A stretch of 64,000 nucleotides of DNA, from positions 1 through 64,000 of the forward strand of contig JAPSLL010000006.1 of NCBI GenBank assembly GCA_031180805.1, in the 5' to 3' direction. Of the stretch, positions 1 through 8,284 are shown piece by piece. Position 1 is the first letter of the stretch. Each line of letters starts with the position of its first letter. The notes beneath the pieces are model-generated. The model had not been told where the DNA came from, did no database searches, and was given only the letters and a program-made list of their open reading frames with translations. Made by a program: the position numbers and the translations under genes. Source of the stretch: Bacillus sp. (in: firmicutes) (lineage in GTDB: Bacteria > Bacillota > Bacilli > Bacillales > Bacillaceae).

Positions 1-716
1 CGATGAGGCTTAATTGATTTAGGAATTGTAACGACCTCATTTTGTAAATCCCAGCGTAAAATAATTTGTGCTGTTGATTTATTATACTTTTCTGCGATTT
101 CAGATATGGTTGGGTCATTGATTAATTGTCCTTGCATTAAAGGTGACCATGCCTCAAGTTGAATTTGGTTTTGCTTGCAATATTCATGTAAGCTTTTTTG
201 ACTTAAGCGTGGATGATATTCTACTTGGTTTACCATCGGTTTAATTTCACAATCTGCCAATAAATCATTCAAATGATGCTCTTTAAAATTGCTTACACCA
301 ATAGCGCGAATTCTTCCTTCTTTATAAAGCTTTTCTAATGCTTTCCATGTTTCTTTATATTTATTTAGCTCTGGAACTGGCCAATGAATAAGATATAAAT
401 CTAGGTAGTCTAAGCCTAGCTTTTGCATCGATTCGTCAAACGCCTTTAATGTTGATTCATAGCCTTGGTTTCTGTTCCAAACTTTTGATGTAATAAATAG
501 CTCCTCGCGAGGGACATTAACTTCTGCAATCGCTTTCCCTACACCCTCTTCATTTCCGTAGACGGCAGCCGTATCGATACTTCGATAGCCTACTTCAATT
601 GCAGTTTTGACTGAGTCGATAACCTCTTGACCTTCTTCAACCTTGAAAACCCCTAATCCAAACCAAGGCATCTTTACTCCATTATGTAGTGTAGTTGTGC
701 TTTTTAAGCTTTTCAT
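1..716 (-). CDS. Aldo/keto reductase, 3' end cut by window edge
   Basis: NADPH-dependent reduction of aldehydes and ketones in the cytoplasm is the family role; the substrate is not readable here. The reverse-strand translation begins MKSLKSTTTLHNGVKMPWFG and shows the AKR tetrad in order: Asp in SIDTAAVYGNE, Tyr in the same motif, Lys in ITSKVWN and His in LIHWPVP, followed by the IRAIGVSNF block. It is absent from the ORF track because it runs off the left edge. The chosen ATG at 716 has GGGG eight bases upstream; an in-frame ATG six bases earlier sits too close to that site. It resembles the YvgN/YtbE type of Bacillus. Function at family level is secure, the individual gene name is not. 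Confidence 0.9.
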   Translation of the reverse strand, partial: MKSLKSTTTLHNGVKMPWFGLGVFKVEEGQEVIDSVKTAIEVGYRSIDTAAVYGNEEGVGKAIAEVNVPREELFITSKVWNRNQGYESTLKAFDESMQKLGLDYLDLYLIHWPVPELNKYKETWKALEKLYKEGRIRAIGVSNFKEHHLNDLLADCEIKPMVNQVEYHPRLSQKSLHEYCKQNQIQLEAWSPLMQGQLINDPTISEIAEKYNKSTAQIILRWDLQNEVVTIPKSIKPH

Positions 717-719
717 CCT

Positions 720-955
720 CATAACCCCTTTATTATGTGGTATTTTATTAAGTTGCTTAGGCGTATTTCCTATTTTATGAGAGAAAGGAAGTGCCTAAAA
801 ACCTAATAAGTGATTCAACTATCTATTCAATAAAACCATTCAATAGATAAGAGTCTCGTCTTATATTTTGCAATAAAAGATTTATTCTATAAAGTAATAT
901 GCTCACAAAATTTTGAACAAAACTATTTGTACTCCTTGCAATAGCTTAAACATAA
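720..955. other. Intergenic stretch without a gene
   Basis: AT-rich spacer between the aldo/keto reductase start and the YjcZ terminator. The only structure seen is an inverted repeat with 8-bp arms, TATCTATT and AATAGATA, at about 820-849. It lacks a T-run, so it is not a convincing terminator. No ORF with a ribosome site was found. Confidence 0.4.
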
Positions 956-959
956 AAAA

Positions 960-983
960 GCCCTTTATCGAAACGATAAGGGC
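960..983 (-). terminator. Intrinsic terminator after YjcZ gene
   Basis: GCCCTTATCG and CGATAAAGGGC pair around TTT with one bulged base. On the minus strand the hairpin is followed directly by TTTTTTA. It lies 20 nt past the YjcZ-type stop codon. Confidence 0.8.
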
Positions 984-1002
984 AATCTTTTTCTTCGAAT
1001 TG

Positions 1003-1104
1003 TTAGTAACCAACGTAAGAAGCACCGATAATAATTAACAAGATAAACAATACAACTAATAGAGCAAATCCAAATCCAAAGCCGTAACCAGCTTCACCAC
1101 CCAT
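1003..1104 (-). CDS. YjcZ-family sporulation micro-protein, 33 aa
   Basis: Too short for the ORF track. The peptide starts MGGEAGYGFGFGFALLVVLF and ends GASYVGY: a Gly/aromatic-rich head followed by a single hydrophobic helix. That is the pattern of the YjcZ/SscA family of tiny membrane or spore-assembly proteins of Bacillus. The ribosome site AGGAGG lies 6-7 nt before the ATG. A CATATAGTA element upstream fits a mother-cell sigma factor, and a strong hairpin follows the stop. Family assignment is by pattern and length; the exact role is unknown even for most relatives. Confidence 0.88.
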   Translation of the reverse strand: MGGEAGYGFGFGFALLVVLFILLIIIGASYVGY

Positions 1105-1130
1105 TGTTACACCTCCTAAAGCATTTGCTT

Positions 1131-1158
1131 TACTATATGTATCTAGACAAAAGTCTGT
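1131..1158 (-). promoter_or_regulatory. Sigma-K-like promoter for YjcZ micro-gene
   Basis: On the minus strand CATATAGTA matches the mother-cell -10 form CATAnnnTA, with an ACA -35 core 16 nt upstream. It is positioned just ahead of the AGGAGG site. Sigma-E and sigma-K promoters share this -10, so the two are not separable here. Confidence 0.5.
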
Positions 1159-1241
1159 ATAGGCATTTCACCTTTTGCATTTTCTTTTTACCTTATGTTA
1201 TAAAGTTTATAGAGATGAAATGAAGAACGGTGGTGTAATCT

Positions 1242-1910
1242 ATGTGTGGACGCTTTTCCTTAGCTACAGATCAAACGATTTTACAGGAGCATTTTGAATT
1301 TCTTATTCATGAAGAGCTTGAGTTTAGATATAATATTGCACCTTCTCAGGATATCCTTGTTGTTGGCTCAAATGGAAAAGATCGTGTAGGTACAAAAATG
1401 AGATGGGGACTTGTTCCTCCGTGGGCAAAGGATACGAAAATTGGTTATAAAATGATTAATGCTAGGGCTGAGTCACTTGATGAAAAGGTTAGCTTTAAAA
1501 GACCTTTTCAATCACAGAGATGTCTAATCTTATGCGATGGTTTTTATGAATGGAAAAAAGAAGGGAACATGAAACAGCCATATCGTTTTATGATGAAAAA
1601 TAACAAGCCATTTGCTTTTGCAGGGTTATGGGAACGATGGGATAAAGGAGACAAGCCGCTATTTACGTGTACGATCATTACAACAAAACCAAACGAGTTG
1701 TTAGAAGAAGTACATGACAGAATGCCTGTTATTTTACCTGAAGATAAATATGATGAGTGGATTGATAGAAATCAAACAAATTACAACGAGTTAAAATCAT
1801 TACTAGTACCGTATCAAGCTAATTTTATGGATTGCTATCCAGTATCAAGCTTAGTCAATTCTCCGAAAAACGAGTCAAAGGAATGTATTGTTAATGTAAA
1901 TAGTCTTTAA
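1242..1910 (+). CDS. SOS response-associated peptidase (SRAP, YedK/HMCES family)
   Basis: Proteins of this family shield abasic sites in single-stranded DNA by forming a thiazolidine cross-link through the N-terminal cysteine. After removal of Met the new N-terminus is Cys2 (MCGRFSL). The other active-site residues are also visible: Asn73 in MINARAES, Glu103 in GFYEW and His158 in HDRMPV. The 222-residue length is normal. The start is forced by the need for Cys2, with a GGTGGTG ribosome site upstream. It is a single gene between two hairpins. No LexA box was confirmed. Confidence 0.95.
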   Translation: MCGRFSLATDQTILQEHFEFLIHEELEFRYNIAPSQDILVVGSNGKDRVGTKMRWGLVPPWAKDTKIGYKMINARAESLDEKVSFKRPFQSQRCLILCDGFYEWKKEGNMKQPYRFMMKNNKPFAFAGLWERWDKGDKPLFTCTIITTKPNELLEEVHDRMPVILPEDKYDEWIDRNQTNYNELKSLLVPYQANFMDCYPVSSLVNSPKNESKECIVNVNSL

Positions 1911-1940
1911 TTTTTATATGAAAATATGATTTCAATTAAC

Positions 1941-1985
1941 AATGGTCAGCTACCCTCAAGATTTAACCTGAAGTAACTGACCATT
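1941..1985. terminator. Hairpin between convergent SRAP and mhqD
   Basis: AATGGTCAG and CTGACCATT form the outer stem, with further imperfect pairing inside, followed by TTCTTTGTTT on the plus strand. It sits between converging genes and could serve both. Confidence 0.65.
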
Positions 1986-2001
1986 TCTTTGTTTCGTTAT
2001 A

Positions 2002-2616
2002 TCATTTTGATTCGTAAAGACGAATATACCACTCTCTTGCCTTTTCGACTTCATCTCTTGTTAATTGGTGACCTGCATTACCCCAATGTTCCTCAACAAT
2101 TGCATTTGCATCTCGAAGCTTTTCGATAAGCTCCTTCGTTTCCTGTTGTGGTATGATCGGATCGTTTGTACCAGCACCAATAAAAATGTGAGTGTTTGAT
2201 AAGTCTGGTAAATGAATTCCTCTACGTGGAACCATTGCATGAAACAGAATAGCACCATGTAAGGCGTTTGGAAGATGATACATTAGACTTGCTGCTATAT
2301 TAGCGCCATTTGAATAGCCTATAGCAACGAGACGATTACGATCAAATACATATTTTTCAGCAGCCTCATTAAGGAACTCATTTAATTCATTTGTACGAAA
2401 AATTAGATCTTCCTCATCAAAAATTCCCTCTGCAAGCCGTCTGAAAAATCTTGGCATTCCATTTTCAAGGACATTCCCTCTTACACCGAGGATTGATGCA
2501 TCTGGTGCGATCATATTAGCTATTGGTAATAAATCTCGTTCATTTCCACCTGTTCCATGAAGTAGAACAAAAGTTGGTGAATTTTTATCTTTTCCTGCTT
2601 GATAAATATGTTCCAT
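2002..2616 (-). CDS. mhqD: MhqD-type alpha/beta hydrolase (quinone-responsive carboxylesterase)
   Basis: A 204-residue alpha/beta hydrolase of the phospholipase/carboxylesterase type. The oxyanion-side motif is LLHGTGGNE; the triad reads Ser102 in GYSNG, Asp152 in GTNDPIIP and His183 in AGHQ. It lies 28 nt downstream of the ring-cleaving dioxygenase mhqO on the same strand, the pairing known from the MhqR regulon of Bacillus that answers hydroquinones and other electrophiles. The operator upstream of mhqO supports the same regulation. The real substrate is not known for this family. Name assigned from family plus operon context. Confidence 0.85.
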   Translation of the reverse strand: MEHIYQAGKDKNSPTFVLLHGTGGNERDLLPIANMIAPDASILGVRGNVLENGMPRFFRRLAEGIFDEEDLIFRTNELNEFLNEAAEKYVFDRNRLVAIGYSNGANIAASLMYHLPNALHGAILFHAMVPRRGIHLPDLSNTHIFIGAGTNDPIIPQQETKELIEKLRDANAIVEEHWGNAGHQLTRDEVEKAREWYIRLYESK

Positions 2617-2644
2617 AATAAATGAAATTCCCCTCTCTAACCTA

Positions 2645-3619
2645 TCAATTTGTTTCCAATGGTTTTAATTTTGCTTCAATTTCTTTTCGTTTGCTTTCAA
2701 AATAAGGAGGTAAAGCTAATGTTTCTCCTAAATGCTCAAAATCTTCGTCATCTTCAAATCCTGGTCCGTCTGTTGCAAGCTCAAATAAAATCCCATTTGG
2801 TTCTCTAAAATATAATGACGCGAAGTAATATCGTTCGACAAAGCCTGAATTAGGTAGATGATTTTCTTCAAGAATCGCTTGCCATTTTTCCAATTCTGTT
2901 GCATCCTCTACGCGAAATGCGACATGGTGAACGCTTCCTCGACCAGGTCTTTCGCGACTTAAATCCGTTTCTTCTATTACATGAATTTCTGCCCCTGTTC
3001 CACCTTCACCAGTTTCAAAAACGCGAACAATTTTAAGATCTTTGTCTCTTTTGTAGGATGCAATTTCACGGAATCCCATTATTTTAGTTAAAACTTCGAT
3101 TGTTCTCTCAGGTCGTGAAACAGTTAAATGTACTGGCCCTAGTCCGATGATTCCCTTCTCTTTTGGAACAGGGCTTTTATCCCATGGGATTCCTCCCGCT
3201 ACCCCTTTATTACTTTCATCGGAAACTAAGATTAATCGTTGTCCTTCAGGATCTCTGAACGATAATGTCGCTCGATGTGATTCATATTGAATCTCATCAT
3301 GGTCAACATTTAATTGGACAAATCTCTCTTTCCAATATTGAAGAGCTTCATTGTCTTTTACACGGAGTGAGGTAGCTGTAATACTGTTTGTCCCAGGGTA
3401 TGTTCTCCCTGCACGAGGAATCTCAAAAAAAGTTAAGTCAGTGCCCGGATTTCCTCGTTCATCCGCATAAAACAAATGATAGACAGATGTGTCATCCTGA
3501 TTGACTGTTTTCTTGACTAATCTCATCCCTAATACTTTTGTATAAAATTCAAAGTTATTCTTTGCATTTGCCGTTAATGCTGATACATGATGAATCCCTT
3601 TTAATGGTTTTCTATTCAT
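2645..3619 (-). CDS. mhqO: MhqO-type ring-cleaving dioxygenase (two VOC domains)
   Basis: Predicted extradiol-type dioxygenase acting on hydroquinone-like compounds. Two vicinal-oxygen-chelate halves are visible: HHVSALTANAKNNFEFYTKV near the N-terminus and GPVHLTVSRPERT near residue 165, with VHHVAFRV and ILFELATDGPGF in the second half. The track start (MVERKITMNRK) is seven codons too long; the ATG at 3619 has an AAAGGAAG ribosome site at proper distance, giving 324 residues. It is the first gene of the mhqO-mhqD pair and lies behind a clear promoter and operator. Confidence 0.88.
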   Translation of the reverse strand: MNRKPLKGIHHVSALTANAKNNFEFYTKVLGMRLVKKTVNQDDTSVYHLFYADERGNPGTDLTFFEIPRAGRTYPGTNSITATSLRVKDNEALQYWKERFVQLNVDHDEIQYESHRATLSFRDPEGQRLILVSDESNKGVAGGIPWDKSPVPKEKGIIGLGPVHLTVSRPERTIEVLTKIMGFREIASYKRDKDLKIVRVFETGEGGTGAEIHVIEETDLSRERPGRGSVHHVAFRVEDATELEKWQAILEENHLPNSGFVERYYFASLYFREPNGILFELATDGPGFEDDEDFEHLGETLALPPYFESKRKEIEAKLKPLETN

Positions 3620-3676
3620 AGTGATCTTCCTTTCAACCATATTACAATGAAAATACGGAATATCTCAGTTAAAATA

Positions 3677-3692
3677 ATCTCGATTTCAAGAT
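3677..3692 (-). promoter_or_regulatory. MhqR-type operator
   Basis: ATCTCGATTTCAAGAT is an imperfect palindrome that differs at two positions from the published MhqR operator form ATCTCGAATTCGAGAT. It lies immediately downstream of the -10 box, where a bound MarR-type repressor would block transcription. The mhqR gene itself is not in the window. Confidence 0.8.
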
Positions 3693-3693
3693 A

Positions 3694-3722
3694 ATTATAT
3701 AAGAACCTTATTCAGATGTCAA
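3694..3722 (-). promoter_or_regulatory. Consensus sigma-A promoter of mhqO-mhqD
   Basis: Perfect TTGACA (3717-3722) and perfect TATAAT (3694-3699) separated by exactly 17 nt. Such a strong core promoter fits tight repression through the adjacent MhqR-type operator. Confidence 0.92.
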
Positions 3723-3780
3723 CTTTATAAAGAGTATGTATATGCAGCATTTTTGGTAAGAACAAAGTAAGAAGATAAAC

Positions 3781-3813
3781 AGGGTAAAGTAGACTCAAAC
3801 TTACCTTTACCCT
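3781..3813 (-). terminator. Terminator after Q-rich gene
   Basis: AGGGTAAAG pairs with CTTTACCCT. It follows the stop of the 119-aa gene and is trailed by GTTTATCTT on the minus strand. Confidence 0.65.
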
Positions 3814-3828
3814 GCATGCAGCTGCTTT

Positions 3829-4188
3829 TTATCGTTGGATGAATGGTCTATTTACTTGTGAAGCTTGATAACTTGGGATTTGTGATTGAATAGGAAAACC
3901 TTGTGTCGCAGGAGCTGTTGTTGAAATTTCTTGCTGCATTTGATTGCAAATATTTAATACTTGTTGGCATTGTTGAATTGCTTGGTGATGATTTTGCAGA
4001 CTTTGCTGGATAACATGAACAGCTTGTTGTTCGTGTTGAATCATTTGTTGTAACATTTGAACATTTTGTTGCTCTTGCTGGAGCATTTGTTTATATTGCT
4101 GACTGCTTTGTTGTGTTTGCTGAATCATTTGTTGAACAATTTGGCGACATTGGTTAATTTGTTGAATCGCATGCTGATTAGTATGCAT
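3829..4188 (-). CDS. Gln-rich coiled-coil protein, probable spore coat-associated
   Basis: A 119-residue protein whose first 90 residues are almost entirely Gln with periodic Met, Ile, Val and Leu (for example QQMIQQTQQSSQQYKQML), a heptad-like spacing that should form a long helix or coiled coil. The tail is Pro/Ser/Thr-rich without Gln blocks. No signal peptide. The ribosome site GGAGGG lies just ahead of the ATG, so it is a real gene despite its low complexity. It sits 14 nt downstream of a CotF-family coat gene, which suggests a coat or exosporium role. No characterised homologue is recognised. Confidence 0.75.
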   Translation of the reverse strand: MHTNQHAIQQINQCRQIVQQMIQQTQQSSQQYKQMLQQEQQNVQMLQQMIQHEQQAVHVIQQSLQNHHQAIQQCQQVLNICNQMQQEISTTAPATQGFPIQSQIPSYQASQVNRPFIQR

Positions 4189-4202
4189 TGTAATCCCTCC
4201 AA

Positions 4203-4814
4203 TTAAAAGTGAATATTGTTTTGGCTTATTTGTTGTGCAGTCGGATTATATATACTGCTCGGTTGGTAGCTGTTCATTATGGCGTTTGTCGTTGTTTGAT
4301 CAAATGTTGGAACTTGATAGTAGCCGTTTTTATTCATGTAGCTCCAAACTTCATAGGCTTGGTCTGCACAATTTTTTGCACTTTGAATCATCATTTCACG
4401 TAACCCTGAATCTGTACATTCTAGTGCTGCTTGCATTTTCATAACTGCTGATGATTTATGAAGTCCAAGCATACATGATGATACATCACGGTCGTTCATA
4501 TGATTAACAGATGCATTTGGAATTTCTGGAACCCCACCTTGCTTGATCCCATATGAAGGTGTAAAATTCATATTTGCTTGAACACTCGGTAATTGTCCGA
4601 TATTTGCTTTTTGTTGAACTGCCTGTAAAATCGTATTGTACTCACTTGTCATAAACGATAATTGATTTTGAAGAATATTCTTTAACTCTTGATCCTGGCA
4701 ATATTGCTGAAACAATTGAAACTGATTAATTCCATTGATTGTACACATTAACACTTCATGACAATCTAAAATTTCATGGGCTCCGATAGCTTGTTGGTTC
4801 ATTTGATTTTGCAT
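4203..4814 (-). CDS. CotF/YhcQ-family spore coat protein
   Basis: A 203-residue protein with the CotF-type helical hairpin: EILDCHEVLMCTINGINQFQ at the N-terminal end and LGLHKSSAVMKMQAALECTD later, the layout of ferritin-like coat proteins such as YhcQ. The tail is rich in Gln, Asn and Tyr. The track start is 12 codons upstream, but GGAGG lies eight bases ahead of the ATG at 4814. It is the first gene of a probable two-gene unit with the Gln-rich gene. It is expected to be made in the mother cell, though no clear sporulation promoter was read upstream. Confidence 0.85.
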   Translation of the reverse strand: MQNQMNQQAIGAHEILDCHEVLMCTINGINQFQLFQQYCQDQELKNILQNQLSFMTSEYNTILQAVQQKANIGQLPSVQANMNFTPSYGIKQGGVPEIPNASVNHMNDRDVSSCMLGLHKSSAVMKMQAALECTDSGLREMMIQSAKNCADQAYEVWSYMNKNGYYQVPTFDQTTTNAIMNSYQPSSIYNPTAQQISQNNIHF

Positions 4815-5007
4815 ATGTCGTTCCTCCATTATCTTAAGTTTTAAAGCCAAATATAAATTCCCACGATACTTGATAAAATATACAATCTATTTAAGTTTCT
4901 TAAATTTTTCAAAGAACATTTCACTTGTGACAATCCCCCTTTTTAGCAATAGATGAATAAGTAATAGGTGTCCCAGGAAATTCACGAATCCATTTCAATT
5001 TGTTATT

Positions 5008-5048
5008 AAACAAAAAAACAGAACCAAAATAGTCCTGTTTTTTTGTTT
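5008..5048. terminator. Symmetric terminator, mainly for MocR gene
   Basis: A 14-bp perfect stem (AAACAAAAAAACAG with CTGTTTTTTTGTTT) gives U-rich tails on both strands. It lies directly after the MocR-type stop codon. Confidence 0.75.
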
Positions 5049-5057
5049 AATATTTTT

Positions 5058-6503
5058 TCATTGTTCTTTTGGAAACCATGCGATTTTAAGCAATCTTAAT
5101 CCTTCCTCGATTTCAGTTTCCGATAGACCGCCAAAACCTAGTAAAAGCATGTTGTCTTGTTCTTGTTGATTCTCAATCTTGTAGATTGAGGTTGGATATA
5201 CGCTGACACCGAATTGTTTCGCTGTTTCAATAAGCTTTAATTCGTCCATATCGTTTTTCACTTTAATGACAATATGAAGACCTGCGCCAGCACCTACAAT
5301 TTCTATTTTATCCTCAAAAATGTCCGAAAAGCGACTTATCAAAACCTCATGCTTTTTTTGGTAAAGAGTTCGCATTTTTCGCATATGTCTCTCAAAATCA
5401 CCTGATTCCATGAACCATTGAAGGGTTGTTTGAAAAATAGGTGATGCATGTTGGTCATAGCTATGATTGCCTAAATGAAATAAGCTAAGCAAATCCATTG
5501 GTAAAACAAGATAACTAATTCGAAATGAAGGTGTTAGCGATTTCGAAAATGTCCCTAAATAAATGACCCTTCCATTATTGTCAAGACTTTGTAACGAAGG
5601 AATGGGACGATTATTGTAGCGAAATTCTCCGTCATAATCATTCTCAATAATATAAATTTCATTTTCTGTAGCGTACTTTAATAGTTTGATTCGTTTGTTG
5701 ATCGAAAGGGTCATCCCATATGGAAACTGATAGGATGGTGTGAGATAAATTGCTTGTACTTCTTTCTTCTTTAAATTATTTAGGTTAATGCCGTCCAGCT
5801 CTAATTCTAGTGTTTCTACTTGAAATGGAAATTTATTTAATAATGCTTTCACCCCAACATGTACGGAGCTTTCGACAGCAATGCTTGTCGTTCTGTGCTG
5901 AATGAGCTGAAACAAAAGATCTAAAGAATGAAATGTACCTGCTCCAATGACAATTTGATCTGGAGAGCACCTGACACCACGATTTTGGTGTAAGTATGAA
6001 GCGATTTCCTCACGAAGTCCTGATTCACCTTGGATATCCCCGTATAATAAATGAAAATTGTATTCTGGCAATAGGCTTCGATTCATAAATTTTCGCCATT
6101 TTGTAATCGGGAAATGATGTAAATCAATCGTTCCGTAGCCAAAGTCATACTTAATGGCATCATTTTGATAAGAATGATAAAAGTGATGTATTGGTGAATA
6201 GTTAGAGGCGGCAGACATCTTATTAGGTTCAAGATCATGATGGGATCTAGCAATCGATTCTATGTTTTCTGCATAGTAACCACTTCTTGGCTTACTTTTA
6301 ATATAACCTTCTGCAAGTAGCTGGTCATATGCTAATGCCACTGGTGTTCTACTTATGTTGAGATATTGAGATAATCTTCGAATAGAAGGTAGTTTACAGT
6401 CTGCTTCGATCCTACCAGCAATTATTTCCTTTCGTATATAATCATATATTTGTAGATAAATTGGATTAATCGAGGATTTGTCGATCATTGGGGTTAATTC
6501 CAT
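5058..6503 (-). CDS. MocR-family transcription regulator (GntR HTH fused to aminotransferase fold)
   Basis: 481 residues. Positions 12-80 form a GntR winged helix (PIYLQIYDYIRKEI, LPSIRRLSQYLNISRTPV, GYIKSKPRSGYY). The rest is a fold-type I aminotransferase domain with the PLP aspartate in IENDYDGEF (Asp289) and the PLP lysine in TFSKSL (Lys321). Such regulators sense PLP or an amino-compound adduct; PdxR and GabR are known examples. It is divergent from a HisC-type aminotransferase gene rather than from pdxST, so that gene is the likely target. GGGAGAGG provides the ribosome site. Confidence 0.92.
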   Translation of the reverse strand: MELTPMIDKSSINPIYLQIYDYIRKEIIAGRIEADCKLPSIRRLSQYLNISRTPVALAYDQLLAEGYIKSKPRSGYYAENIESIARSHHDLEPNKMSAASNYSPIHHFYHSYQNDAIKYDFGYGTIDLHHFPITKWRKFMNRSLLPEYNFHLLYGDIQGESGLREEIASYLHQNRGVRCSPDQIVIGAGTFHSLDLLFQLIQHRTTSIAVESSVHVGVKALLNKFPFQVETLELELDGINLNNLKKKEVQAIYLTPSYQFPYGMTLSINKRIKLLKYATENEIYIIENDYDGEFRYNNRPIPSLQSLDNNGRVIYLGTFSKSLTPSFRISYLVLPMDLLSLFHLGNHSYDQHASPIFQTTLQWFMESGDFERHMRKMRTLYQKKHEVLISRFSDIFEDKIEIVGAGAGLHIVIKVKNDMDELKLIETAKQFGVSVYPTSIYKIENQQEQDNMLLLGFGGLSETEIEEGLRLLKIAWFPKEQ

Positions 6504-6558
6504 TTCGTATTCCTCTCCCTTTAAACTGTCACTCGAAACTTGTTAAATCTGGCTATTT

Positions 6559-6576
6559 TTGAAATGTCAATTTCAA
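6559..6576. promoter_or_regulatory. Inverted repeat in MocR/hisC divergent region
   Basis: TTGAAAT and ATTTCAA flank GTCA. A second AACTTG on the plus strand near 6537 is mirrored by CAAGTT just after this repeat. These are candidate binding sites for the divergent MocR regulator; no consensus exists to confirm it. Confidence 0.4.
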
Positions 6577-6630
6577 GTTATCCTCATCATATCATCATTT
6601 TTATAAAAATATCTAATAAAGGAGCAAAAA

Positions 6631-7701
6631 ATGACTTATATTCTACCTCATATTATGGAAATGCCTTCTTATCAGTCTGGAAAACAACCAGATGAAAAAA
6701 GGGCAATCAAATTGAACCTGAACGAAAATCCTTTTCCACCATCTAAGCGAGTATTTGAGGCGTTGCAATCTATTCAGGTTGATTCATTAAAACGATATCC
6801 TGATCAGTTGTGCCAAGAACTCCGTGAAGAAATAGCAAAGCATAATTTTGTAAAAAGGGAACAGGTTTTTTGTGGGAATGGTTCGAGTGAAATTATTTCG
6901 TTACTTTTTACTACTTTTATTGGTGCTCAAGGTCGAATTGCATTACCTGATCCAACATTCTCGCTTTATGAAAATGTTGCCGCACGATTTCAAGTTGAAT
7001 GTGTGAAAGTTCCGACACGAGAGGATTTTACAATTGATATTAACTCACTGATCGAATCGAATGCAGATGCAATTATCCTTGTTAATCCAAATGCCCCAAC
7101 AGGTTTACTATTAGCATCATCCGATATCGAGTACCTTGTTTGTCATTATTCAGGTCTTATTGTTATTGATGAGGCATATATCGATTTTGCCTACCCTGAA
7201 AACTCAGCCGTTCCACTCATTCATCAATATGATAATGTGATCGTTTTACGAACATTTTCTAAAGTATATTCACTATGTGGGATTCGCATTGGCTATTGTT
7301 TTTCAAATCCTCAGCTTATAGCTGCATTAGAAAAAAGTAAAAATCTTTATCATATTAATACGATTAGTCAACAGCTTGCATTAGCTGCATTAAAAGATAA
7401 GGAATACTTGAATACAACAGTTCAAATGATTAAACAGATTCGTGATCACTTTAGTAACAGGTTAAAAGAACTAGGGTTTATCGTTTTACCATCTGAAACG
7501 AATTTTATCCTATGCTCACCTCCTAGCCATGTAAACATGACCGCAAAAGAGCTATTTGAAGCATTTATTCAACGTAATATATATGTCCGTTATTTCGATT
7601 CACCTCGTTTGAAGGATAAATTACGTATTTCTGTTGGCACAGAGGAAGAAATGGAGATTTTATCTCATGAGGTTTCCTCTATTATAAAAGAAGGCAAGTA
7701 A
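6631..7701 (+). CDS. Histidinol-phosphate aminotransferase-like PLP enzyme
   Basis: 356 residues, the normal HisC length. Diagnostic parts are KLNLNENPFPPS near the N-terminus, NPNAPTG around 153, the cofactor Asp180 and Tyr183 in VIDEAYIDF, and the PLP lysine Lys211 in RTFSKVYSLCGIRIGY. The family reaction is transfer of the amino group of glutamate to imidazole-acetol phosphate, though relatives act on phenylpyruvate and other oxo acids. No other his genes are adjacent, and the gene is paired divergently with a MocR regulator, so a role outside core histidine synthesis is possible. GGAGC precedes the ATG. Confidence 0.88.
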   Translation: MTYILPHIMEMPSYQSGKQPDEKRAIKLNLNENPFPPSKRVFEALQSIQVDSLKRYPDQLCQELREEIAKHNFVKREQVFCGNGSSEIISLLFTTFIGAQGRIALPDPTFSLYENVAARFQVECVKVPTREDFTIDINSLIESNADAIILVNPNAPTGLLLASSDIEYLVCHYSGLIVIDEAYIDFAYPENSAVPLIHQYDNVIVLRTFSKVYSLCGIRIGYCFSNPQLIAALEKSKNLYHINTISQQLALAALKDKEYLNTTVQMIKQIRDHFSNRLKELGFIVLPSETNFILCSPPSHVNMTAKELFEAFIQRNIYVRYFDSPRLKDKLRISVGTEEEMEILSHEVSSIIKEGK

Positions 7702-7834
7702 AGGATTCTCTATAACTATTTTTATTGACTAAAGTGGATACATCCATTTTTCATTGTGAAATCCTCCATTACAGGGTTCTTCTCGTATACAATAAACAAA
7801 GGATCGAAAAATGCATTGAAGCAATAACATAACA

Positions 7835-7865
7835 AAAACATCTCAGAATTTGTCTGAGATGTTTT
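7835..7865. terminator. Bidirectional terminator between hisC-like gene and 94-aa gene
   Basis: AAAACATCTCAG and CTGAGATGTTTT around AATTTGT, a 12-bp perfect stem with A/T flanks on both sides. It touches the stop codon of the converging 94-aa gene. Confidence 0.8.
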
Positions 7866-8148
7866 AATGTATTGTATATGATATGTTTCCGTTGGCAAAT
7901 ATCGTCACTTTACATATCCCATGATTATCAAATTGTTTTGAAATAGAAAAGGATCGATCTTCTATGTTCAACTTCCAATTATCAGGTGCATTTGCTCGTA
8001 AATGCATGACCTCATTTTTATAAAAATGATAGTTATTTGATAGTGACAAAAAGCCTTCTTCCTTCGCATACCATAGCTTTTTAATATATTTTACAGCCTG
8101 AATCGTATCAGAACTATTCATAATTAGCTGCACAGTTGAATAATTCAT
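7864..8148 (-). CDS. Hypothetical protein, 94 aa
   Basis: Not recognised. The protein is soluble, without signal peptide or membrane segment; it opens MNYSTVQLIMNSSDTIQAVK with a helical first half and ends in alternating hydrophobic residues (GICKVTIFANGNISYTI) suggesting beta strands. AGGGG lies seven bases before the ATG, and the converging terminator closes it, so it is probably expressed. Confidence 0.65.
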   Translation of the reverse strand: MNYSTVQLIMNSSDTIQAVKYIKKLWYAKEEGFLSLSNNYHFYKNEVMHLRANAPDNWKLNIEDRSFSISKQFDNHGICKVTIFANGNISYTIH

Positions 8149-8284
8149 TTTATCCCCTCATCCTATAAGCTATTGGAGAAAACAAGCTAGTTTATAAGCT
8201 TATATCTTATAGATTAGTAGAATTTAGGAGAAAATACTATGCAAAAATGTTTCCAATTAAATTGATAGAAAACAAATACATATA

